Positions 1-6,142 of a stretch of DNA of 8,684 bases are shown here, one piece after another. The stretch lies in NCBI GenBank assembly GCA_030425945.1, contig JAUHZL010000102.1:1-8684 (forward strand), given 5' to 3'. Made by a program: the position numbers and the translations under genes. A model generated the notes under the pieces. It made no database searches, was not told where the DNA came from, and worked only from the letters and a program-made list of their open reading frames with translations. The DNA comes from Alphaproteobacteria bacterium (lineage in GTDB: Bacteria; Pseudomonadota; Alphaproteobacteria; Rhodobacterales; Rhodobacteraceae). Position 1 is the first letter of the stretch; the number at the start of each line of letters is the position of its first letter.

Positions 1-66
1 GGCGACCTGCGCTCCGACCTGATCCGCAAGACACCGCGCGCGCTCTGGCGGGCGCTCCGGACCTGA
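1..66 (+). CDS. 3' end of an unidentified gene (partial)
   Basis: A reading frame is open from the first base and ends in TGA at 64-66. Its 21 codons are basic and Arg/Leu-rich, with the C-terminus reading RALWRALRT. It stops 15 bp before the ATG of the next gene, a spacing consistent with an operon. The fragment is too short to name a family. At least one other frame is also open here, as is common at this GC content, so the coding call rests mainly on the position of the stop just upstream of a start codon. Confidence 0.35.
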   Translation, partial: GDLRSDLIRKTPRALWRALRT

Positions 67-81
67 TCTATCCCTGCGGGC

Positions 82-654
82 ATGAGCGGACATCCCTTCT
101 TCTTCGGCTACGGCAGCCTGGTGAACACGGCCACCCACGCCTATCCCGAGGCGCAACCGGCGACCGTGACCGGCTGGCGGCGGGTCTGGGTCCCGACCAC
201 CCGGCGCAAGGTCGCCTACCTGTCGGTCGAACGGGCCGCGGGGACCGAGATCGACGGCCTGATCGCGGCGGTGCCCGGGGGCGACTGGGTCGCGCTCGAC
301 CAGCGCGAGGCGGCGTATGACCGGGTCCGGCTCGGACCGGCCGAGATCCGGCACGGCCTGCCGAGCGATCCGGAGATCTCGCTCTATCAGGTCGCCGTCG
401 AGACCGCGCCGCGCACCCGGGACCACCCGATCCTGCTCAGCTATCTCGACGTCGTGGTGCAGGGCTTTGCCCGCGTCTTCGGGCGGTCCGGTGTCAGCCG
501 GTTCTTCGAGACGACCGCCGGATGGGATATCCCGATCCTCGATGATCGGGCGGACCCGCGCTATCCGCGGGCGCAGGCTCTCGACCCCGCCGAGCGCGCG
601 ATCGTGGACTGGGAACTGGCGCGGCTACCGGCGGTGGTGCAGGAGCTGGAATAG
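82..654 (+). CDS. Gamma-glutamylcyclotransferase-family (GGCT-like/AIG2-type) protein
   Basis: A 190-residue cytosolic protein with the GGCT-like fold, which in characterised members cyclises gamma-glutamyl groups to release 5-oxoproline. The hallmark substrate-binding loop is the N-terminal FFFGYGSLV (residues 6-14, YGSL at 10-13). The likely catalytic acid is Glu76 in LDQREAAYDRV (72-82), the family's usual position after a hydrophobic strand. Length fits the family. The start is the ATG at 82, nine residues before YGSL as is normal; the ribosome site is weak (CTGCGGGC just upstream). The gene's last 30 bp overlap antisense with the end of the MATE gene. Substrate is unknown: glutathione, gamma-glutamylamines or another compound are all possible, so fold is secure and function is inference. 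Confidence 0.85.
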   Translation: MSGHPFFFGYGSLVNTATHAYPEAQPATVTGWRRVWVPTTRRKVAYLSVERAAGTEIDGLIAAVPGGDWVALDQREAAYDRVRLGPAEIRHGLPSDPEISLYQVAVETAPRTRDHPILLSYLDVVVQGFARVFGRSGVSRFFETTAGWDIPILDDRADPRYPRAQALDPAERAIVDWELARLPAVVQELE

Positions 655-2007
655 CCGGGTGCGGAACCGCTCCGGCTCGGGGCGCGGCAGGTCCGGCGCG
701 GAAATCAGCCGCTCGGCCAGCCGCCACGCGATCAGCCCGAACACCACGCCGCCGACGGCCTGACCGATCAGCACGCCGGGCGCGCCCAGCCAGGCCGACA
801 GCAGCAGGACGGGCGGAACCGTGCCCAGCGTGTGCCGTCCCCAGTTCAGCCAGGTCGACCGCAGCGGCTGGCGCAGGTTGTTGAAGGCGGCGTTCGCCAC
901 GAAGAGCGTGCCGTTGAAGAAGAAGACCAGCGCCAGCGGACCGCAGAACAGGTAGACCAGCGCCAACGCCTGTCCGGTCGCGTCGAACATCGCCGCAATC
1001 GGCGCGCGCAGCAGGAACAGCAGCAGCGCCGCCGCGATCACGTAGAGCGCCGTGAACAGCAGCGCCGCCCGGAATGCGCCGCGCACCCGGTCGCGGTCGC
1101 CCGCACCGGCATTCTGCCCGATGATCGGCCCGACCGCGCCCGACAGCGCGAAGATGACCCCGAAGGCGACCGGCGTCAGCCGCGCGACGATGGCCATGCC
1201 GGCAACCGCATCCTCGCCATACTCGGCCATCGACCGGGTGACGAAGGCCTGCCCGACCGGGGTGGCGAGCTGGGTCAGGATCGCCGGGGCAGCGATGGCG
1301 GCCAGCGGGCGCAGGTCCGGCAGCATGTGGTCGGCACGGGGGGCTTCCAGCCCGCCGTGATGACGGAAGATCGGCAGCAGGGCGGTGGCCGCGATGGCGG
1401 CGCGGGCCGCCACGCTGGCCAGCGCGGCACCGGTCAGGTCCAGCCCGAAGCCGAAGATCAGGATCGGGTCCAGCACGGCGTTGACCGCGCCGCCGACCAG
1501 CGTGGCGACCATCGCCCGGTTGGCGTCGCCATGCGCCCGCAGGATCGCGCCGCCGATCATGCCGACCATCAGCAGGGGCAGGGACGGCACGATGATCCTG
1601 AGGTACGACACGGCGAGCCGCGCGGTCTCGCCGCTGGCGCCCAGCAGTCCGACGAAGAGCGGCACCAGAATCCAGACGACGCCCGCGAACACGGCACCGA
1701 AGGCCACGGCCCAGACCAGCGCGGTCGAGGCGCGGCGCCGGGCGGCAACCTCGTCCCCCGCGCCGAGCGCCCGGGCGACCAGCGCCCCGGCGGCAATCGC
1801 CATGCCGATCCCGAAGGACGTGGTGAAGAACAGGATCGCCCCGGCATAGCCGACGGCAGCCGCAAGTTCGGCCTGCCCGAGCATCGAGATGAAGAGCATG
1901 TCGACCAGGTCGACCGCAAACACCGCCACCAGCCCGAGCGAGGCCGTCAGCGACATGACCGAGACATGCCGGAACAGGTTTCCTTCGAGGAATTTCGCGT
2001 CGGCCAT
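625..2007 (-). CDS. MATE family efflux transporter
   Basis: A 460-residue inner-membrane protein of the MatE family, which exports drugs and other small, often cationic, molecules in exchange for Na+ or H+. The protein is almost entirely hydrophobic stretches in two repeats, consistent with 12 helices and the usual 450-480 residue length. The MATE wording is clear in the first half: LRAHGDANRAM (about 156-166) followed by NAVLDPILIFG (176-186) and LTGAALASV. The matching segment of the second half contains NAAFNNLRQPLRSTW. The frame is open another 20 codons upstream to an ATG at 2067, but that segment is Gln/Gly/Arg-rich and covers an intergenic hairpin. The ATG at 2007 (MADAKFLEGN) has GGACGG just upstream and starts where MATE proteins normally start. 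It lies 70 bp downstream of gltX on the same strand. Substrate cannot be read from sequence. Confidence 0.92.
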   Translation of the reverse strand: MADAKFLEGNLFRHVSVMSLTASLGLVAVFAVDLVDMLFISMLGQAELAAAVGYAGAILFFTTSFGIGMAIAAGALVARALGAGDEVAARRRASTALVWAVAFGAVFAGVVWILVPLFVGLLGASGETARLAVSYLRIIVPSLPLLMVGMIGGAILRAHGDANRAMVATLVGGAVNAVLDPILIFGFGLDLTGAALASVAARAAIAATALLPIFRHHGGLEAPRADHMLPDLRPLAAIAAPAILTQLATPVGQAFVTRSMAEYGEDAVAGMAIVARLTPVAFGVIFALSGAVGPIIGQNAGAGDRDRVRGAFRAALLFTALYVIAAALLLFLLRAPIAAMFDATGQALALVYLFCGPLALVFFFNGTLFVANAAFNNLRQPLRSTWLNWGRHTLGTVPPVLLLSAWLGAPGVLIGQAVGGVVFGLIAWRLAERLISAPDLPRPEPERFRTRLFQLLHHRR

Positions 2008-2032
2008 CCGTCCGTCCCGTTGCCCGCGACCA

Positions 2033-2057
2033 CCCTGCCCCGATTGCGCGGGCAGGG
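2033..2057 (-). other. Hairpin in the gltX-MATE gap
   Basis: A perfect 8-bp inverted repeat, CCCTGCCC (2033-2040) and GGGCAGGG (2050-2057), encloses a 9-nt loop. It lies in the 70-bp gap between the gltX stop (2078) and the MATE start (2007). No run of T follows on the minus strand, so it is not a classical intrinsic terminator. The loop contains GCAATC (minus strand), complementary to GATTGC at 2069-2064, so an alternative pairing is possible. It could be a processing or pausing hairpin; no function is shown. Confidence 0.4.
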
Positions 2058-2077
2058 CGAGGGGCAATCTGACGGGA

Positions 2078-3400
2078 TCAGGCGCGGGGCCGGGCCTGCA
2101 TCAGCGGCATGAAGTCGGCCATTTCCGGCCCGCGCGCGCGCCCGGTCAGCGCCATGCGCAGCGGCATGAACAGGGCCTTGCCCTTGCGGCCCGACGCCTC
2201 CTTCATCGCGCCGGTCCAGTCGGCCCAGGTCTGGGGTCCGTAGGGCGGCTCGGGCAGGCGGGCGAGCGCGTCGGTCACGAAGTCGCGGTCGGCGTCCTCG
2301 ATCAGCGGCACCGCGCCGTCGCGCAGGATCTCCCACCACGGGCCGAGATCGGCGCGGGTCTCGATGTTCTCGCGCAGCACCTCCCAGAACCGGGGCGCCA
2401 GGTCGTCGGGCACGCCCAGCTCGGCCAGTTCGTCGGCCATCGCGCCATAGGGCAGCGAGGCGAGATAGCGTGCGGTCAGCGGCTTCAGGTCATCGGCGTC
2501 GAACTTGGTCGGGGCCGCTCCGAACTGGCCGAGATCGAACCCCTCGATCAGCTCGGCATGGTCGGCGCGCAGTTCGACCGGCTGGTTCGAGCCGAGCCGC
2601 GCCATCAGCGCCAGCAGTGCCATCGGCTCGATCCCGGCCGCGCGCAGGTCGCGCAGCGCCAGCGTGCCAAGCCGCTTGGACAGCGCCTCGCCCTGCGGGC
2701 CGGTCAGCAGCGAATGGTGCGCGAAGGCGGGCGGCGTGAAGCCGAGCGCCTCGATGATCTGGATCTGGGTCGCGGTGTTGGTGACGTGGTCCGAGCCGCG
2801 CACGACATGGGTCACGCCGAAGTCGGTGTCGTCGACGACCGAGGCCAGCGTGTAGAGCACCTGTCCGTCCTGCCGGATCAGCACCGGGTCCGAGACCGAC
2901 GCGGCGTCGATCGAGATGTCGCCGAGGATGCCGTCGGTCCAGACGATCCGCTCGTGGTCGAGCAGGAAGCGCCAGACGCCCTCGCCCCGCTCGGCGCGCA
3001 GCTTCGCCTTCTCGTCGTCGGACAGCGCCAGCGCCGCGCGGTCATAGACCGGCGGCTTGCCCATGTTCAGCTGCTTCTTGCGCTTGAGGTCCAGCTCGGT
3101 CGGGGTCTCGAACGCCTCGTAGAAGCGGCCCTTCTCGCGCAGCGTGTCGGCGGCCGCGGCATAGCGGTCCAGCCTGTCGGACTGCCGCTCCATCCGGTCC
3201 CAGGTCAGGCCCAGCCACTCGAGGTCCTGCCGGATCGCATCGGCGTATTCCTGTTTCGAGCGCTCCGGGTCGGTGTCGTCCAGCCGCAGGATGAAGGTGC
3301 CCCCGGCCTTGCGCGCGATCATCCAGTTCATCAGCGCGGTGCGCAGGTTGCCCACGTGCAGATAGCCGGTGGGCGATGGGGCGAAACGGGTGATGGTCAT
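2078..3400 (-). CDS. gltX: Glutamate--tRNA ligase (class I, HVGN type)
   Basis: A 440-residue class I aminoacyl-tRNA synthetase that charges tRNA with glutamate in the cytosol. The ATP-binding HIGH-type motif is FAPSPTGYLHVGN (6-18), followed by LRLDDTDPERS (38-48). The second nucleotide motif (KMSKS type) is reduced to EALSKR (238-243), then LGTLALRDL. The all-helical anticodon-binding C-terminal half follows. No cysteine occurs in the protein, so the zinc-binding Cys cluster of E. coli GluRS is absent. Many Alphaproteobacteria carry two GltX paralogues; the shorter HVGN form seen here is normally the second one beside a longer HIGG form. Whether it charges tRNA-Glu, tRNA-Gln (for later amidation) or both cannot be told from the sequence. 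The ATG at 3400 is preceded by CGGAG with 7-nt spacing. It is divergent from the metallopeptidase and followed by the MATE gene. Confidence 0.95.
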   Translation of the reverse strand: MTITRFAPSPTGYLHVGNLRTALMNWMIARKAGGTFILRLDDTDPERSKQEYADAIRQDLEWLGLTWDRMERQSDRLDRYAAAADTLREKGRFYEAFETPTELDLKRKKQLNMGKPPVYDRAALALSDDEKAKLRAERGEGVWRFLLDHERIVWTDGILGDISIDAASVSDPVLIRQDGQVLYTLASVVDDTDFGVTHVVRGSDHVTNTATQIQIIEALGFTPPAFAHHSLLTGPQGEALSKRLGTLALRDLRAAGIEPMALLALMARLGSNQPVELRADHAELIEGFDLGQFGAAPTKFDADDLKPLTARYLASLPYGAMADELAELGVPDDLAPRFWEVLRENIETRADLGPWWEILRDGAVPLIEDADRDFVTDALARLPEPPYGPQTWADWTGAMKEASGRKGKALFMPLRMALTGRARGPEMADFMPLMQARPRA

Positions 3401-3463
3401 GGCTGGGCTCCGAGTGTGGCGATCCGTCTTTCACAGAGGGCCGGAATTGTCCATATCGGGGCC
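3401..3463. promoter_or_regulatory. Divergent gltX / metallopeptidase promoter region
   Basis: The 63 bp between the two divergent start codons must hold or overlap signals for both genes unless either is transcribed from further away. On the minus strand TGGACA (around 3450) resembles a -35 box, but no convincing -10 follows at 16-18 bp. On the plus strand the ATG at 3464 has only a weak ribosome site (CGGGG just upstream). The assignment is by position, not by a clean promoter motif. Confidence 0.3.
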
Positions 3464-3964
3464 ATGGAACAGGACTGGTCGCAAGCCACGGCCCCCGATC
3501 TGGCCGAGATCGAACGCCTCGCCGACCTGGCGCGGGCGGCGCTGCCCGACGCCATCGCGCGGGCGGCGGCCGAGGTGGTGATCCGCGTCGCCGACTGGCC
3601 CAGCGACGAGATGCTCGAGGATCTCGGGCTCGAGGCGGCCTGGGAGCTGACCGGTCTCTACGAGGGGATCCCGCTGACCGAGAAATCGGTGCTGCACCAG
3701 CCGGAGGGGCCGGACGTGATCTGGCTGTTCCGGCGCCCGATCCTCGACGAATGGACGGAACGCGGAGGCATCCCGCTGGGCGAGCTGGTGACCCATGTGC
3801 TGATCCACGAGTTCGCGCATCACTTCGGCTGGAGCGATGCCGACATCGCGATGGTCGATCGCTGGTGGGAAAAGGCGCAGCCCGCCACATCACATCTGCG
3901 CCAACGCACAGGCCGACGCGGACCGTCCCGCTATGTGTCGTCCGGGAACACCACATTCCGATAG
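3464..3964 (+). CDS. Zincin-like metallopeptidase family protein (PF06262 type), C-terminally extended
   Basis: A 166-residue protein of the small zincin-like family (HExxHxxGxxD). The zinc motif is HEFAHHFGWSD: His115, Glu116 and His119 form HExxH, with Gly122 and Asp125 completing the family signature. Preceding landmarks are ELTGLYEGIPLTEKS (61-75) and WLFRRPILDEW (87-97). No signal peptide is visible, so it is probably cytosolic. Its substrates are unknown. Family members usually end shortly after the motif, at about RWWE; here that point is residue 136 and the frame continues 30 residues more in a basic, low-complexity-looking tail ending SSGNTTFR. This suggests a lost stop codon or frame change with read-through of former intergenic DNA. 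The ATG at 3464 matches the family N-terminus, although the frame is open far upstream antisense to gltX. Its TAG stop overlaps the AGGAG of the next gene. Confidence 0.85.
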   Translation: MEQDWSQATAPDLAEIERLADLARAALPDAIARAAAEVVIRVADWPSDEMLEDLGLEAAWELTGLYEGIPLTEKSVLHQPEGPDVIWLFRRPILDEWTERGGIPLGELVTHVLIHEFAHHFGWSDADIAMVDRWWEKAQPATSHLRQRTGRRGPSRYVSSGNTTFR

Positions 3965-3967
3965 GAG
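3963..3967 (+). promoter_or_regulatory. Ribosome binding site of the MBL-fold gene
   Basis: AGGAG lies 7 nt before the ATG at 3975 and is the strongest ribosome site on the plus strand here. Its first two bases are the last two of the metallopeptidase TAG stop, so the two genes could be translationally coupled. It fixes the start of the MBL-fold protein at the Tat signal peptide. Confidence 0.75.
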
Positions 3968-3974
3968 ACGACCC

Positions 3975-4892
3975 ATGACCGACCTGACACGCCGCCAGGC
4001 GCTGCTTGCCGGGGCCGCCTTGCCGCTGGCCGGGGCCGCCGCGACCCCCGTCCTCGCCGCCGCCGAAATGAAGGGCCCGTCCTTCGCCCAGGTGAACCGC
4101 TTCATGCTGGGCGGGTTCGAGGTGACCACGCTGCTCGCCGGAACCCGCAAGGTCGAAGAGCCGCAGGGCATCTTCGGCATGAACGTGACGCCGGAAGAGT
4201 TCGCGCAGGTCTCCGCAGACAACTTCCTGCCGACCGATGCCGCGCAGTTCTTCTTCACCCCAACGCTGGTGAACACCGGCTCGGAGCTGGTGCTGTTCGA
4301 CACCGGCCTGAACGGCGCGGGGATCACCGACGCGCTGGCCCGCGCGGGCTACACCCCCGACCAGGTCGACACCGTCGTCCTGACCCACATGCACGGCGAC
4401 CACATCGGCGGCCTGATGACCGACGGCACGCCGACCTTCGCCAATGCCCGCTACGTGACCGGCCAGGTCGAGTTCGATGCGTGGAACGGCATGGACAACG
4501 ACGGCTTCAAGGCCAACGTGCTGCCGCTCGCCGACCGGATGAGCTTCCTCGGCGATGGCGGGGACGTGGCCTCGGGGATCACCGGCATGGCTGCGTTCGG
4601 CCACAGCCCGGGCCACATGGTCTACCGGCTCGAGTCCGAGGGCAAGGCGCTGACCATCATCGGCGACACCGCCAACCACCCGATCTGGTCGCTCGAGCGT
4701 CCGGACTGGGAAGTGCGCTTCGACATGGACAAGGCCGCCGCCGCCGCAAGCCGGCGCAAGGTCTTCGGGATGCTGGCGGACGAGAAGTCGCCCTTCATCG
4801 GCTACCACATGCCGTTCCCGGCCATGGGCTATGTCGAGACCCGCGGCGACGGCTTCCGCTGGGTGCCGGCCGGCTACCAGATGATGCTGTAA
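3975..4892 (+). CDS. Tat-exported MBL-fold metallo-hydrolase
   Basis: A 305-residue metallo-beta-lactamase-fold hydrolase. The N-terminus is a twin-arginine signal: TRRQALLAG (5-13), an alanine-rich hydrophobic core, and VLAAA near residue 30 as a likely cleavage region, so the enzyme should act in the periplasm. All metal ligands are present: THMHGDH (His138, His140, Asp142, His143), GHSPGH (His210), GD (Asp231) and YHMPF (His278), a dinuclear zinc site. This arrangement is shared by lactonases, glyoxalase II-like and other hydrolases, so the substrate is not defined; a lactone or ester is possible. The start is set by a good ribosome site 7 nt upstream. The gene follows the metallopeptidase at 10 bp and is convergent with the DUF1801 gene. 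Confidence 0.92.
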   Translation: MTDLTRRQALLAGAALPLAGAAATPVLAAAEMKGPSFAQVNRFMLGGFEVTTLLAGTRKVEEPQGIFGMNVTPEEFAQVSADNFLPTDAAQFFFTPTLVNTGSELVLFDTGLNGAGITDALARAGYTPDQVDTVVLTHMHGDHIGGLMTDGTPTFANARYVTGQVEFDAWNGMDNDGFKANVLPLADRMSFLGDGGDVASGITGMAAFGHSPGHMVYRLESEGKALTIIGDTANHPIWSLERPDWEVRFDMDKAAAAASRRKVFGMLADEKSPFIGYHMPFPAMGYVETRGDGFRWVPAGYQMML

Positions 4893-4902
4893 GGCTGTCT
4901 GC

Positions 4903-5331
4903 CTACGTGGCCTGAACCGGCCAGCGCCGGTTCAGGTCGGCAATCCCTGCCGCGATCAGCTCGGCCAGCACGTCCATGTCGGCGTGCTCCAGCCGGGTCA
5001 GGTAGAGGCAGGACTTGCCGAGCTTGTGCTTTCCCAGCCGGGCGAGGATGTCGCCGAAGTCGGCATAGCCCGGCAGGATGTAGATCGAGAGCGCCGCCTT
5101 CCGCGGGCTGAAACCGGTGGCGAGAAAGTCGCCTTCGCGTCCGCTCTCGTAGCGGTAGTGATACCACCCGTACCCGATCATCGAGGGGCCCCACAGCCGG
5201 GGCTGCCAGCCGGTCACCCGGCGAAAGAGGGCGTCGAGCGCGCGCGCCTCGTCGCGGCGCCGCTCCGGTGTGACGGCGTCGAGGACCCTGTCCACGTCGC
5301 CGTCGGTCATCTGGGTCTTGTTGACCGCCAT
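4903..5331 (-). CDS. DUF1801 domain-containing protein
   Basis: A 142-residue soluble protein matching the DUF1801 (YdhG-like) family. Recognisable parts are the N-terminal helical segment with ARALDALFRRVTGW, then LWGPSMIGYGWYHY (46-59), then FSPRKAALSIYIL and a final helix-rich part with GKSCLYLTRL. Related folds include an iron-chaperone-like family, but biochemical function is not established, and I would not assign one. It lies downstream of wrbA on the same strand, with its start codon 2 nt after a perfect hairpin. The Shine-Dalgarno AGGA (minus strand of 5343-5340, 8 nt before the ATG) is mostly inside that stem. Its 3' end contains another hairpin near the convergent MBL gene. Confidence 0.85.
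   Translation of the reverse strand: MAVNKTQMTDGDVDRVLDAVTPERRRDEARALDALFRRVTGWQPRLWGPSMIGYGWYHYRYESGREGDFLATGFSPRKAALSIYILPGYADFGDILARLGKHKLGKSCLYLTRLEHADMDVLAELIAAGIADLNRRWPVQAT
4911..4936. terminator. Perfect 10-bp hairpin between convergent genes (possible bidirectional terminator)
   Basis: CCTGAACCGG (4911-4920) and CCGGTTCAGG (4927-4936) pair perfectly around a 6-nt loop. The hairpin begins 19 bp after the stop of the MBL gene and lies inside the last codons of the DUF1801 gene on the other strand. The position suits a terminator or 3'-end stabiliser of the plus-strand transcript. No T-run follows on either strand, so intrinsic termination is not certain. Confidence 0.45.
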
Positions 5332-5332
5332 G

Positions 5333-5358
5333 CGCCCGATCCTGCCACGGATCGGGCG
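5333..5358 (-). promoter_or_regulatory. Hairpin between wrbA and the DUF1801 gene, covering the ribosome site
   Basis: CGCCCGATCC (5333-5342) and GGATCGGGCG (5349-5358) form a perfect 10-bp stem with a 6-nt loop. It starts 13 nt after the wrbA stop and ends one base before the DUF1801 ATG (5331-5329). On the minus-strand transcript the AGGA at 5343-5340 is the only plausible ribosome site for that ATG, and three of its four bases are paired. No T-run follows. It may act as a wrbA 3' end, as a translational block, or both. Confidence 0.5.
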
Positions 5359-5371
5359 ATCTGGCGAGCGG

Positions 5372-5962
<591 letters not shown>

Positions 5963-5970
5963 GGAACCCT

Positions 5971-5993
5971 CCTTGTCAGGTTGCTGGACAAGG
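5971..5993 (-). promoter_or_regulatory. Inverted repeat over the wrbA ribosome site
   Basis: CCTTGTC (5971-5977) and GACAAGG (5987-5993) form a perfect 7-bp inverted repeat with a 9-nt spacer, 8 nt before the wrbA start codon. The inner arm carries the AAGGAG of the ribosome site. A repressor operator or an RNA hairpin limiting ribosome access are both possible. No regulator gene is adjacent. Confidence 0.35.
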
Positions 5994-6067
5994 ATGTGGC
6001 CCCGATGCTGCGCCGCGTCATCTGCGAGAAATCGCGCCTATGCTGTGCGGGATCGCAGAGGTGCCCG
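5994..6067. promoter_or_regulatory. Remainder of the wrbA upstream region
   Basis: This short non-coding stretch lies between the inverted repeat and the insertion sequence and should contain the wrbA promoter. It includes a second, looser inverted repeat, CTGCGA (6022-6027) and TCGCAG (6053-6058), with a 25-nt spacer. I see no clean -35/-10 pair. The right end of this stretch was joined directly to the GST stop codon before the insertion. Confidence 0.3.
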
Positions 6068-6071
6068 CTAG

Positions 6072-6088
6072 GTCGTGAACCCATAAAC
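6072..6088 (+). repeat. Left terminal inverted repeat of the IS
   Basis: GTCGTGAACCCATAAAC pairs with the right end of the element at 13 of 17 positions. It starts immediately after CTAG (6068-6071). Confidence 0.8.
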
Positions 6089-6142
6089 AGGATTCCTCAA
6101 GCTTCCGGGGTGTGATTCACTTTCCGAAAGCGGAGGTGCTTC

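Noticed and set aside
2008..2067. Upstream ATG at 2067 for the MATE protein
   Set aside because: The extra 20 residues are unlike a MATE N-terminus and overlap the intergenic hairpin; the ATG at 2007 fits the family.
832..2112. A 426-codon plus-strand frame opposite the MATE gene
   Set aside because: Its translation is dominated by Arg, Gln, Asp and Gly with no domain signal; it is the antisense shadow of a membrane protein gene.
1889..3463. A very long plus-strand open frame antisense to gltX that joins in frame to the metallopeptidase
   Set aside because: It lies opposite a clear GluRS, its translation is Arg/Gln/His/Gly-rich with no family resemblance, and long antisense frames are expected at this GC content. 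Only the part from the ATG at 3464 matches a family.
3042..4808. A 588-codon minus-strand open frame opposite the metallopeptidase and MBL genes
   Set aside because: It also runs out of frame through gltX, is low in complexity, and conflicts with three well-recognised proteins.
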